From NCBI RefSeq assembly GCF_051020985.1, contig NC_135003.1, positions 12,889,501-12,953,500 on the forward strand: DNA of 64,000 bases, given 5' to 3'. Of the stretch, positions 35,055 through 47,600 are shown piece after piece. How positions within the stretch are numbered: position 1 is the stretch's first letter; the number at the start of each line of letters is the position of its first letter. The DNA comes from Nomia melanderi. Taxonomy: Eukaryota; Arthropoda; Insecta; Hymenoptera; Halictidae. Below the pieces are notes generated by a model that did no database searches, was not told the origin of the DNA, and saw only the letters and a list, made by a program, of their open reading frames with translations. The translations under genes were made by a program, and so were the position numbers.

Positions 35055-37336
35055 CCCTTCGGGGACGCCATATTGGAGACTTTGAGATTTAGGTTAGAAT
35101 CGAGGGCTGCCTAAAAATGCAAATAGTTGAATTATTTCATCGAATAATGAGTTAATGATGCATTAATTCGTGACCAACAGACAGAATGTTAATTTTGAAC
35201 TTTCTACACAATTTTCAGTTACTACTTTCAACTTCCAGCTACATGTATTTTCGTTTTCGAGATAGCTCGATGCTTTCTGGCCAGTGAAACTTGACGTTTA
35301 GATCGAGTTCCGTTAAAGTCCCGATTCTTGACCCCTGAAAGCCATCAAAGGAAATCACGTTAACGCTATCGTGGCTGAAATTTCACCCCGTGCTCCGTAC
35401 TGCAGGAATTTCTTGATCCCACATACGGATGAACCCTCGACGGATGCAGAGGTGACGTGATACGAGACGCTGGTTGTATTAACAGTGGCAATAGGGAGGC
35501 AATTAAATGAGGCGAGATCAAAAGGCACGAAATTCATCAAGGTGGCACGAGATTCCACGTGCCTGATTGGTTGTATTAGATAATCGAAAGAGTTCATGCG
35601 GCTTCGATAGAATTCAATGCATTAATGAATTGTAAATGTATTATGATATTTCCATGTAATATATAACAATCGTAAGAAAAGGTTTATTTCTCCAAAGTGA
35701 AATTGTGTTTGAAGATGACGAAGCAAAATTTAATAACTAAGAATCGTGTAGATTGTTAGAGGAGTAATAATTAAGGGAATAGTAGACTCTGTTTAAATTG
35801 TTAGTTGTTACTTTACTGTCGTCAAAGTGGAAACGTTGAAATTCCCATAATTCGTTTAATGTGAGATTCGGTTAAAAACTAATGTTAGGTTTCAGAATTA
35901 GTCGAAGTCAGATTAATGTTAGATACGCTAGTTCTTGTTATTGTAAAATATTTCCATCCTCTGCACTTGTTTTCTAAAGTATCTTTATTAAAAATGACAG
36001 AAGTTACAGTGAAACGGTAAAAGCGGTCAACGGAAATGAAAGTATAATACAATGTATTATTAAACGATAGGAATAATATATTTAATTTATTTTTTACAAA
36101 TAAAACTTGTAGCTTGCAATTGTTATATATTACATAAAAATACGCGTTTACGTATTCAAGTATACATTATTTTAACCTAAACTACATAATGAAATCAATC
36201 CGCGAACAGAAATCTTGCGAGTATTAGAGTGCCAGCGGTTTTAAGCGACACCCGTTGCAGAAGTCTCACGAGGAAACTTTCGTCACTCGAAAATTCCAAT
36301 TTTCCTTAAACATTAAAAGTTTGAAAGAGACTTTAGAAGCATCAGACAACTTTCGTTCTCATTATTTTCAATCCTCCGTAGTAAAAGCACCCTTCGAAAT
36401 TAATACCGGTACCTCCGATTTAAAAATCACAATGATTCTAAAACCACGGTAGACACAACAAGAAATCATTACAATAAAAATTCAACTTCCAATGCTTCGT
36501 CGAACCCTGCGAAATACATCTTACACCAAAGTGAACCGACGAAAACCTTTTTACACGATAAATTTTATACAATTTCAAACGAAACAAAGCAACGAAGCAC
36601 CAATAGACTTCTATTATAACAAGTTTCTCGTATACAACTATTCCTTTCGAACTACGAAACGCTTATTCCAACGGAACAATAAAATACTCGTTAAAGGGTG
36701 GTCCAAGAAAGCCCAAACGAAAATTTCCTCATACTTCCACTTCCCGACAAACTCCCAACATTCGAAAAATCCTCGATCCACCGAAGTATCATTATCCCGA
36801 AGCATAATGAACGAATTCGTTGGTATCTCCGTTAATAATCCCCATCGAGCGCTTCTCCCCGGTGTCTCTCGGACGACCGAAGGGAAGGGAGCCCGGCAAA
36901 CAATTCCGTTCGTTCCGAGAAGGGAAACGAAACCGTCGATGATAGTCCCACGGAAGCTTCGTTTAACGGCGCAGCAATTAATTCAATCTTACTCGCGCCG
37001 GTGGACTAGTTTCTTCCGCGTGTATCCGTCTGCCCGCAATTATCCTTAGAAGCCGGTCTAAGACGCTCGCCGACAAAATACGGAAACCTATGTCCAATGA
37101 AAACATCCTTCATCCGTGCATCGTCCATCTTGTACCGTTCCCAGATACGAACTTCGCAATTATTATTTTACAATCGAACAGTCTGGACTTCCGCCGAGGT
37201 AAACGTATTACTTAATCAAACGCTCTCGAGGGAAATTAAATTTCGCCTCTACAGCACGCAACGTTCGCCACGAAGAAACAATTCGAAGGAGGAAAACGGA
37301 AGTCTCTCACCCCTCACACATTTGTTCGTTTCTTTT
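35055..37336. other. Intergenic region; one long open frame of unknown meaning
   Basis: A plus-strand frame from ATG 36492 to 37049 gives 185 basic residues rich in Lys, Arg, Ser and Asn. I do not recognise it, and it shows no signal peptide, membrane segment or domain. It is the longest frame outside the recognised genes. The rest of the interval holds nothing I recognise. Confidence 0.3.
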
Positions 37337-37480
37337 TATCTCTCTCTCTCGCTCGCTCTTTCTCTCTTTTTTTTAAACGTTTTTCATTTTTTTTTCTTTT
37401 ATTAGCATGAATGCCCTGTACACTTGTATTTATAGATGTCTCTCTTTCTCTCCCACTCTTTCTCTCTCTCCCTCTCGCTC

Positions 37481-37519
<39 letters not shown>

Positions 37520-37545
37520 GCGCTCGCTCTCTTACTCTCTTTCTG
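37337..37545. repeat. CT/GA-rich microsatellite tract
   Basis: A pyrimidine-rich stretch on the plus strand, with an uninterrupted run of about 30 bases of CT near 37487-37517 flanked by impure CT and CTTT runs. The minus strand is therefore rich in GAGAG, the recognition sequence of GAGA factor in flies. Confidence 0.85.
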
Positions 37546-39766
37546 TCGGGCGTTGAGATGACACGACGCTACGGCCGGGAATATTCGAAAAGGCACTAAC
37601 CCTCAATGATCCGAAAAAATCAAGTGTGTATACAATCAGTGCGGCCGCCGAGGTCGAAATTCACCGACAGGCTCCCGGGTTTCTCGCTAGCTAACCCTTT
37701 ATCCCACCCCGGTTTTTTTACTTTCTTTCTTACGTCTAATGTAGCCGCTCCCAGCTGGGGCAGCGAATCCGCCGAAGTCGAGGCGAACACCACGGACACC
37801 ACGGACGTCTAAAACGTTGATGCGTCGAGGAACGACACATTTCTCAACCCCACCGGTCGCCGTTACAACCCTCTCGTTTTGGCACTTCGAGTACCGTCCG
37901 TCGCAGCGAACCTGGCACTCTCGTCCGAGTGGTCGGATTCGAGAGCGCACGCCTGACTGGCCGCCGCGCTCACGCCTACCAATCGGGTCGCGCGACGGGC
38001 CGTCCCCGGACACGCGATTGGATTCTCGGAGCGACTGACTCCGCCCCCACGACCTCACGAGTGCCAGGTTCTCGGCAACGGACGGTATCTTATCTGTCGC
38101 GTGATATAAAATGTCGGAGTTTTCATTGTTCGAGACTTAATCGGTTGAGTGGGTGTTGAAAAGCTTCGAGCAGCTTTTTGGATTGATTCGTTTCACTGAT
38201 TAACTGAAGCTTGTGCTCGTGAAGCAAGTTGATTTGTTTTTGGTTTAACGATCAATGGACTGTTCTTGGGTTGCTGCTTTTGGCTTTGGTCTTGCTTCTA
38301 GGTAATTTCGTTGAATACTGTGGAATAGTGCAGAGAAGTTACTGGAACTGTGGCTTCATTTAAATAACAAGTGAGATACATTGCTTGATAAAGGAATTTG
38401 AATATGTCGTGAGGCTCGTATACGATGATTGCTGACGAACTGAGCGGAACTATGGATTTTATATTTATCTATTATTAGACGTTGACGGTTTCAAAGGTAA
38501 ATTATTATTGTGACATCAGGAGAAATGTCTGGGGACAAAAAGTGGTTTTTAAAAGTGACTTCCATGAATCTCTAATTAATGACGCTCGGAATAAAAATTC
38601 GTTTTATGTGCAAGAAGTATCAGCTGTCGGAAATTACTGTGGAAATTCTTGCGAAACTATTGTTAATCGTTAAAGGGATATTCCAACGAAATACTCCACG
38701 CGGAATTGAAGAAATGGGTTTTCTGAAAAATTCGGCACTCCATATTACGCGACGAAATAAATGTATGATACACGTATAAATAAAGTAGAATGTCGATTAT
38801 TCGAACACTGGGTAATTAACATGATTACTGTCGGGCCATCTAAGCGTGGGCATACCGAAGAATCATGGCTTTTTTAAGAGCAATAAGAAACAGTTTTCGT
38901 TCAAGGACTGCGCGACGTTATTCGACTGGTTTTCAAATGGTCTCCGCGTTAATTACAGCACTTGTTACCAGAAACTATGCAGAATGATCAATTTTTTGCG
39001 TCGAATCGTTATGGACTAAATATGGGGACAATTCGTAGGATTATAAACGTCATAATTAAGTGTTCGACAGGCCAACTATCGCGATAAAGGAAATGAAGAT
39101 GCAAAACAAAGATTCCAGCACATATTCGCTCTGAAAGCAAGCGCTTCGTATTTCCCACATTTTCACCAATAAAAAAATAATCCTTTTATTTTCTAATCTT
39201 TTACAATTTCATCGACCACGTTTTGGCAAGCACTGCGATTTCCAATCGAAACACTTCGACATAAAGAAGATATCCACGGAATATCTTTACGTTAATATTA
39301 AATAATTAGAAATGTCACAAGGAATTAGGTGAATTAGGCCGGCAAACGACAGTTGCCCTTAAAAAAGCTGTCATCCTCCAATTAATTTACGCTCACCGAT
39401 CTCAATTAAACCTATTCTCGTTCGAACAAGTCGTGCAAGTCGTCGTCGTTTCCAAAAATATTCTTCTCTCTTCGATCCCAGTGTCTTCCCTCTGTTTACC
39501 AAGAAAAATTTGATTGTCAGAACCGCTTGATCCTCCCACTGTTCCGAATAATCGACGAATAATTCGAGGTCGTAGGCCTAACGTACGTTAAATGCAATTA
39601 ACGTTGAAACAATGATTAACACTTTACCTACCGGCAGTCTTTCGGTACTCCTAGAAACCAATGCTAACCAACAGCTGAACCAATCTCTCGATAACAATGA
39701 CAATCAATCGTCAATCGAATCGTCCCGAGTAACGTAGTCCAACGATGTCTTCCAAAATCAGAAATA
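37546..39766. other. Intergenic region with a GC-rich island
   Basis: 37560-38100 is strongly GC-rich and open in several frames on both strands at once, a composition effect. After 38100 the sequence is AT-rich. Sequence near 38790 (GTCGATTATTCGAACACTGG) resembles one end of a pogo-like repeat, unpaired. Nothing else recognised. Confidence 0.45.
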
Positions 39767-39983
39767 TTAACCCTTCGCGGACGAAGATTCTCGAAAAAAA
39801 ATACAAAACCCACTGTAGATTTTGTGAAATTTCACGTCGAATGCATAAATAAAATATAGAGCAAGAGAACTATGTACTGATCCCTTACTGTTTGAGTCGT
39901 TAAATCGTTTATTTGCAACTTAGCGTTACAAACACGATAATTTCATCGAAACGAAGCGTCGACATTCGTCCTGAAAGGGTTAA
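39767..39983. mobile_element. Family D TTAA element (217 bp)
   Basis: TTAA plus CCCTTCGCGGACGAAGATTC at the left and ATTCGTCCTGAAAGGG plus TTAA at the right. The interior is colinear with the 20732 copy, including GTACTGATCCCTTACT and a GTCGACATTCGTCC block. Non-coding. Confidence 0.78.
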
Positions 39984-40963
39984 TCTCGTTCGCCATGTAA
40001 CGCGATCGTGAAACCTGCTGACGAGCAAATAAAGTGTTAATCGAGAATCGAAAGCATCAGGTTCCCACGTTTCACAGAAATCAGCAAAACATTATGGCAC
40101 TTTGCTCGATCGTCGGCGACTCGATTCTAATGATCCCCCTGTTCCAACAGTTCCCACAAATCCCCAACGCCGGATTCACGGGACTAAACTTCTACAACCT
40201 CGGATTCCTAGTTTCGACTCATAGAAATCATAAATATTCCATCGATTAGCGTTCCACTCCGATCAACGCGGGACATTAATTCATCCCGCGTCTCTAATTC
40301 AACGTCTACGCGTAGCACACCCATTTTCCCGGAAACAATGCAACGGACGCCCGCGAATCCAGCGTTAACGCGCCGACGCAAGGTTCCTCTCAACGGTTAG
40401 ACGTCCAAGGTTCAGCGGAGTCCTTGATCATCCGCTCGTCGTATCCGATTCACAGTAAAGCCCGACGCAGACGAACGATGTTTCACCGTTGCCACCTACT
40501 ACCGCTGTCCTCTCTATCGTTTCCTTCTCGCATTCGTTCGCGCAGCTTCATCAGCGGGATCATCAAATACATACGAATGGTTCGCAGGAAAATGTCGCGG
40601 TTGAAGAGTATCCTTAGAAAATACGTTAAGTGTCGGCATGAAATTTTTCATGAGATAGAAAGTTATCTAATACGTTGAACATTCTACCATAATGTCATCT
40701 TCCAATGTTATCAATACCATAGATGGCTATTATTGATCGCTAAAAGGAATATTGCACTTGTATTGTACATTACAGGATCATAATGGGAAATACTTTTGGC
40801 ATTCAGTGTTTTCTAAGAATATTCGATTGGTTTGGAAGAATAGAGATGTAACATTAAGATATTTTATTTCGACGACTACGATTTTGTCACTTGTGATAGT
40901 GATCAAATGAAACAGAAGTAAACGCTTCTACAAGTCGCCAGACACAAGCACTTCGTTTCTCTG
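39984..40963. other. Intergenic region, nothing recognised
   Basis: No gene or repeat recognised. Short frames at 40034-40678 lack family features. Confidence 0.5.
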
Positions 40964-41202
40964 TTAACCCCTTGCCCTATTTCTTTCTGACCTGCGATTC
41001 ATCCGACTACGTTATTACTAATAATTTATTGAAAATACGAGAAAATTCCAGTCTTACTCTATGCCAATGCTCTAAGGTATAATCGTCGATAACAGAGGAA
41101 CAATATTCGCATTCAAACGAATCGACTAATATTTCTTTTCGTTAAATTCTATTTGAAATCCCCGCTACGAGTCTGACACGATATTGTACAGCAAGGGGTT
41201 AA
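40964..41202. mobile_element. Family G TTAA element (239 bp)
   Basis: TTAA plus CCCCTTGCCCTATTTC at the left; TACAGCAAGGGG plus TTAA at the right. The block CGAGTCTGACACGA, an imperfect palindrome, lies next to the right end only. The related copy is at 57076-57311. Confidence 0.7.
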
Positions 41203-42240
41203 TCCGAAGCATTTCCCAGCGAACCACTCGTGCGCATTTGAAGCAACAAGATGTCAATCTGCATCGGGCCTAAATTTCGAACACGTTCCGATGCGATCCA
41301 CCCTCCTTACGCAACGTATCAAGCGCTCCGCGCGTATCCTACTCAAAGACTTATAAAAAGGAAAGAAATATAAAAGGAAAACAAAAAAATCGCAAGAATC
41401 AACGTCGGTAGTGTACGATTCGATGGCACGCGTGAACTCGAACCACAGGTTCGATCCTCCGAAGACGATGGTGGGGTCGTTCGAAGTTGCGATCGTTTCT
41501 TTTCGACGTAAAAAATGGTACTTTCGCGACGCTGGTGCCTCGACGCGCGCGGACGGTCGGACGCTCGCCTCGGGAATTGCGTTTCTAACGATGGGAGAAA
41601 CGCGTCCGAGGCGGAGTACGTTCCGCGCGGCACACGAAAACGATCGAAGCTAGCGTCAGTCGTGTGAACCGGTGTTTTGGCAGTTAGCTTTAAGCCTAAT
41701 CCAGATCGACGATCCGCGTACGTTGATTGTGGACAATTCGTGGGTACGAAATGTACGATTAGTTCGTGGACGAACGTTAGTCTACAGTTTACTTTCCGTT
41801 GGCATGGAAAACCATTGGCAGTCAATGTGCTGTGTGGAAATGACAAGTTGATTGGCAAGGCACTATCTCTGATACTGTCATGTAGCTCTTCGTTGATTTT
41901 TAGATGTATGAATATTTAATACGAAAGATGGCGGAGCTATTGGATTTTAAACAGCGAATGATTTTAAACTCGATGAGATAGATCCATGTTCCTCTGCCTA
42001 GCTAGTTTGTCTCCAAACTATACATTGTTGGTAGTCAATCTGGAGATAGAGTCGGTTTGAGGATAAACTGTTGGCAGGCGATGTACTGTAGGTTGCTAGT
42101 TTATGTGCTTTGTTTATAGTTTCATCATCGTATTAACGAACAGCACATTAATACCAAAACTGAAGATACCTTCTGCTAACCAATTCCACGTTTAGGTGTC
42201 TCTTTTCATGGACACCCGGTAGACAGGATCTACAACAGTG
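41203..42240. other. Intergenic region with a GC-rich block
   Basis: 41220-41660 is GC-rich, with a 171-codon minus-strand frame (41343-41858) that has no recognisable feature and is mirrored by open frames on the other strand. A YY1/Pho-like motif AAGATGGCGG lies at about 41925-41934. Confidence 0.45.
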
Positions 42241-42467
42241 TTATTCACCCTTTGCACTCGAGAGGCGACAGTCGCCAGATGATTGGAAAAACATAAACTT
42301 TTGTATACACCATTTAACTTTGTATACTGCATCAATACGCTACATTGAAAGCAAATAGCTTTGTTCCCTAATTTACGTGTGATCTGATAAATTAATTTTA
42401 AAGAATCTCGTCTACATCGAATTAGAAAGTATTGAATAGTGAAGAACTTTCGAGTGCAAAGGGTTAA
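42241..42467. mobile_element. Family B TTAA element (227 bp)
   Basis: CCCTTTGCACTCGAGAG at the left, inverted as TTTCGAGTGCAAAGGG plus TTAA at the right (42464-42467). The perfect palindrome GGCGACAGTCGCC follows the left end and has no counterpart at the right. The left TTAA has decayed. Confidence 0.78.
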
Positions 42468-44430
42468 ACCGTCGAACACGAGAAGAATGATGAAAGTCAA
42501 TAAAAAACAAACTAAATCTAACGCGTCCAACGACGCACAATTATTTTATTAAAGTCCTACTGTTAGAAACAATTGCAGGGCTGCCAGTAGCTGAGGTCAG
42601 ACTCTCCTCTCGTAGAAAACAGAGATTCACCGGAATGAAGATCGAGAAACACCGGTCTACAGACAGTGTCCGTCAATCTGGACTAGGCTTTTGTGCGGAC
42701 GCCGATCACGGTTAGTGTATCGGCGTTGTCGCGAACGAGAGATCGTTCGCAAAGGGACGAAGAACGGCGCGAAGACGCGAGGCACAATGGTCGGAGCCGA
42801 ATGCGCTCCGCCATGATGGTTTCCCCTTGGACCGCTCGATACTGCCGATGAAATATCGTCGGCCCGATACTTTCAATACGGTGAAGAAGACACTTTTAAT
42901 TAATCAAGCAGTACGAGAACCGCGTTCCGATCGACAGATCCTAACTGACGGATCCGCGTGACTTCGGGAACGCTCCGAGCGTGATTAGAGGCGGGTAATA
43001 TTATACTTATTGCTCGAGATTGTAACTTGATCTTGCCCGAAAAGTCCGTCCGCGTCTATCGTACGTGTTCCGAAATATTCGTAACTGGACGTTCACTGGG
43101 TCGCGTAATTCAACAATATACATGCACGGCAATGTGAAACAGCCACTGAACGTTCATAATCGCGGCCTGTCCTCCGGTTGTTCCCCCGCGATCCGAAGCC
43201 GAGTCGAAGTAAGAACAGGGTAGAGGCGGATCGGATCGAAATATCAATTCAGTCCAAATTTCTTCCTTCGAAACGATCGTTTCGATTGTCCATATCAATT
43301 ATTCTCATTACTCTTCGAAATGAACACCGTGATTCGCAAAATTCGAATACGCTCGTCGCTAATATTCAGAGAACGTCCTTACATCGACTGTCGTCAAAAA
43401 TTGTTCCTTAGATTGCACATCTCGCGAAAAATTGGAATGAATTATATTTCTCAAGTTTTGTCTCCGTCCGCAGAAGAAAGGTTCGAAGAGTCTTTACCGT
43501 GCTTAATTATCGACGTTCGTCTTGAATTTTTCCTGGCAAACTGATTCGATCCGCCTCGGTGTACCCTACTTGTAACATTAAACCTTCACTGCGAGGATTG
43601 TTCACAGAATTATCCTAATTATATCTCTAGCTCTTTAATTTACCGATCCCCCGCAGAGGCACGCCGCTGTCGCGTGCGTCGTCGCCCGTCCAAGATGGCG
43701 GACAGCGTTCCCGCCATTCGAGGGAGGACCTCTCTACCGTATGTTCCTTCTCCTCCCTCCTTCCCGTTACTTTCGAAACGCTAGTACCCCGCCGCCCGGA
43801 AGCAACGCCGACGAGCTTCAACAATTTAATTTTCCCTAGAAACACAGTCTTGCATCCCTAAATAGAAATTTCTCGAGTCCCTCGCGCACGAACAACGAAA
43901 TGTACAACCGATGAGAACCCGTTCCGCGCTGGGCCGGCCGAGGCTCGGCGTCTCCTTGGGCGGGTCCGTCTCCAGCTTTCCTTCGGCAGGCCGTTTCACT
44001 CGGAACCGGGTGGCCGCTGGCAGCCCGTCAAACGATGGACGCTGTCCTGGCCAGGACAACGGCGCCGCCCGATACCCCGGAAACGCTCCAACGATTTCTC
44101 TTTTCTCAGTTTTCCTCGTTCGCTCTCTAGATTCCGGAGAATAGAACCGAACGGCGACACCGTGACACGGAGATCAACCTCCGGCTGAATCTCTTCGGTG
44201 TCATGGATAATCTGTGCTGGATCTAGGCGGGATCCGAAAACGATTCTCCGCGATTGTTGGTGGCCAACGAACGGAGAAGAGGAAGGCTTAGATGGCAGTG
44301 GGGTTTCTCTCTTCATCGAATCTTGGTTTGCTAAGCATGCTACGTTAATAGTCTTCTCGATCCATGAGTAATGAAACAGATTATTGTTATTAGTATTATT
44401 CTGTTCCCGAATGCGACAGGGTGCCCTTGT
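42468..44430. other. Region downstream of the glypican gene
   Basis: GC-rich around 42700-43000 and 43640-44300. No gene is recognised. A YY1/Pho-like AAGATGGCGG lies near 43695. Part of this may be extended 3' UTR of the glypican gene on the minus strand; a second AATAAA (minus) is at 42545-42550. Confidence 0.4.
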
Positions 44431-44436
44431 TTTATT
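44431..44436 (-). terminator. Candidate polyadenylation signal of the glypican gene
   Basis: Reads AATAAA on the minus strand, 205 nt after the stop codon at 44641-44643. A later candidate is at 42545-42550. Confidence 0.4.
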
Positions 44437-44640
44437 CTTGTAGAGGATGCTTCGGGTAGCATGATAAATAGGTACGAAGCGGAGTCTGTCGTTGGTAATC
44501 GGCGGATCGTTTCCTCGTGTCGAGTGGAATCGGGCTGTTTCTCGCTGACGCGGGATTTTGTTGATGCGGTTTCTGTTTTGTCTGGGTCGCGGGCCGTCGA
44601 ATTTCTGATTCGGTCCTCCGTGCTGGCTACGGTGTGCGGC

Positions 44641-47600
44641 TTAGGCGATCACGTGCACGGCGATGACCGCCAAGATGGCGGTCGAGAAGAGGACGCTCGA
44701 TGAACCGGCCGTCGGTGCGTTGTCGCGGTTCAACTTCGTCATTGGATCTGGAACAGAGAGTAATTTTGATCGGTTAATTGGACGGTTTTTGTTGGCCGGT
44801 TCGATGAATTAACTGATTGCAGAGTTGTTTTCATGGGAACTGTGCGTGCTGGCTGAAGGCTTTTCAAGAGTGGATCGGTGCGCAGCTGCGAAAGTGGATG
44901 ACGACTACGGGATTCTTACTTTATTCGTGTTGGAGAGGAAATATAGTTCTCGAAATTCTGATCTTTTAACGTGGAATATTATACTTTTTCAGATTTTTCT
45001 CATTATTTCGCGGATCTTTAAACACTTTAGCAGCTACGAAAGTTACTAATTAAACACTGCTGTTACTGAGTATTAACCCTTTGCACTTGGAAGCTTTTCA
45101 CTAGAAACATTCGACACTCCGATGAAACAGACGACACTATTTAAAACGAACTAATGAAGAAACATACGTAAATTAAGAAACAAAGCTATCTTATAGAATT
45201 ATTTCATATATGATGCATTATACAAAATTTAACCTTCTGCACTCGAGAGGTGACTCAGTCACCATTCGCTTTGACATACCAAAATTATAGTCTTACAAAC
45301 AATATTAAGCTCATACGTGGAATATTGAAATAATTACTTTGTTTCTCAGTTCATGTATGTTCTCTCATTAAGTACGTTTCAAAGAACGTCGTCTATACCT
45401 CATTGACAAATATTGAATATTTTTAATGAAAGATTTCCGAGTGCAAAGGGTTAATATATATAACACTTTGTAATTTTGTTATACCAAATCACATGGTGAC
45501 TGAGAATCACCTCTTGAGTGCAAAAAGTTAATGATCTCCAAAACTATTTTTAAATTCATCGCTTTTGCTAATGTGAAGTTCATTATCTTCGAACCCTTAA
45601 TTAATTACTCCCCAGTAGTACACAGGAATATTGTTTAAATTCAAAAACGTCAAGAGCTTTCTCAAGGATGAGCAACGAAGATAAGAAGAATAATTTCAAG
45701 TCAATACCTGGTGTAGTGGGGCCCATGCCAGAGCCAGACGCCTCTTCGTCGTCGTGATCATCGCGGTCATCTTCGTCGTCGTTGTCGATGTCGTCGCTCT
45801 TTCCTTTCTTCCTCCAAATTGGCCTGTCACCGCTTCCAGAGCCATCTATACCTTCGTCAGCCAGCAGTGCTCCACTGTCTGGAGCCGAGGCCAATTGAGA
45901 CTGCAAAATCTACCAGAAAGGAAAACAAACTTTTACAAGCTGTACTTTAGATAACCTTCGCGCACCGTACTTCACGATGTTACATCGGAAAACATCAAAA
46001 AAATTCTATCAATCATCCGCAGAGCTTAAACAAACCAACTTCCACGTTTAACTCCACGTGATAACGTTCTACGAAGAAATAAAACATCGATCAATCAAGG
46101 TGTCCTGCAACTAACCATTAAACTTCGCCTCTAGCATAATCCTCTGTTGATGGCACTTGCATTTAGTTCAAAGTCATCAGAACAAATTCTCGAACTTCCA
46201 TCATAAACGAGACTATACGTTTTCCATTTATTCCCTTACAGGCAATCCTGTTTTTTATTTTATCACCAATTACAATACATCACGTATGTACTGTATCCTC
46301 AAAGATCGATTAACCCTCGAACCACTCAATAACTCAACAACCGCTAAAGCCAACGCGAGTCGAACCAATTTGTACATAACGGTTCGTGTTATTCGATCGA
46401 AAACGCGCGAAAATCAGCGCGAGCGAGGACCGTTCGACCGGCCTCGAATTTTCTTAATTAGAACACCGATATTTCTCTATTAATCCGTACACGCTGGAAG
46501 CTACACGGCAATTTCAATTCTCCAGCGTAGCGTAACAACGCCGCGCGGCTACAATATTCGCGACGGTATTGCGATCATCGGGCCGGTTAATTTGTTTAAT
46601 TGCGTCCGCCGTGGTACGCGCCGCGTGCATTTACATTTAGTAACTGTCTAATGTGCGAAACACACCGAGGCAGCTAGTCATTCCACTCTCTATTTGGAAA
46701 TCCGGCGTTCGCCGATGTCTTAAACGACTTACAAGCCCGTTTCAAGGCGGCTTACTTCAAAGTATATTGGCAGCTGAGTTCCCTCGTGACTTCCTCTTTG
46801 GGTTGCGCGATTATAAGTTAAAATAGTTTAAAAAATTGATAATTTTAATCCCTTGCACTCGGAAGTTTCTCGCTGGAAACGTTTAACATTCTTTAACGCG
46901 TTGAATGCCGCACGATTTCATAGTACAGAATACTTGAAATGGAAAAAATATAATATTAAATTATTTGCTTGAATTGCATTGTTATTATGTCACCATATTA
47001 GTCAGCATTATTTATAATACAGAAATGTTTTCAAATAATCATGGTTTAATTGAGTGAACTGTAGTAATTCGATTTGGGGGTCATCGGTGGCCCCCATGGC
47101 ATTCAAATCTAACTCGAAGGCAAATCACGAGTACATTGAACAAAGCTACTTCATTCCAATATTTCACGTATCAAGGTATCGTACAAAGTTCAACATTAAA
47201 TATCAAATTTTATAGTTTTCACGTTAAATCGAATGGCGACCGAGAGACGCCTTCCGAGTGCAAAGGGTTAAAGAAGCTAATTCAGTATATCTAAACTGTA
47301 TGGTATTATTATTAGGTATTAGTAACATTTGAACAGTAAACTATCAAATCGGTCGTCCAAAGAAATGTTGAAAAATCAGTTGGTTATTTTCAAATCTAGC
47401 ATAACGCATTTCCCAGTGAGTCTTTTACTTTCACAGCGACTTGCATCCGGCTTGCCGCGGACCGGACGAGCGTTTATTTAGCCGGTGCGTGCCACGGGGC
47501 GGGGAAAAAAGGGAGAGGGAAATAAGGAAAGAAGAGTAGAACAGCGGCGGAACGTCCGCGAGGGATGGTTCGGCCATAAATCATTCATGAGCTCGCGTAT

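Noticed and set aside
37560..38100. GC-rich island as a protein gene
   Set aside because: Several frames on both strands are open together and none has a conserved feature, which is expected from composition alone.
41343..41858. 171-codon minus-strand frame
   Set aside because: GC-rich composition effect, with open frames on the opposite strand over the same bases; no recognisable domain or splice context.
43500..44316. Minus- and plus-strand frames downstream of the glypican stop
   Set aside because: GC-rich region with mutually overlapping frames; more likely intergenic or extended 3' UTR.
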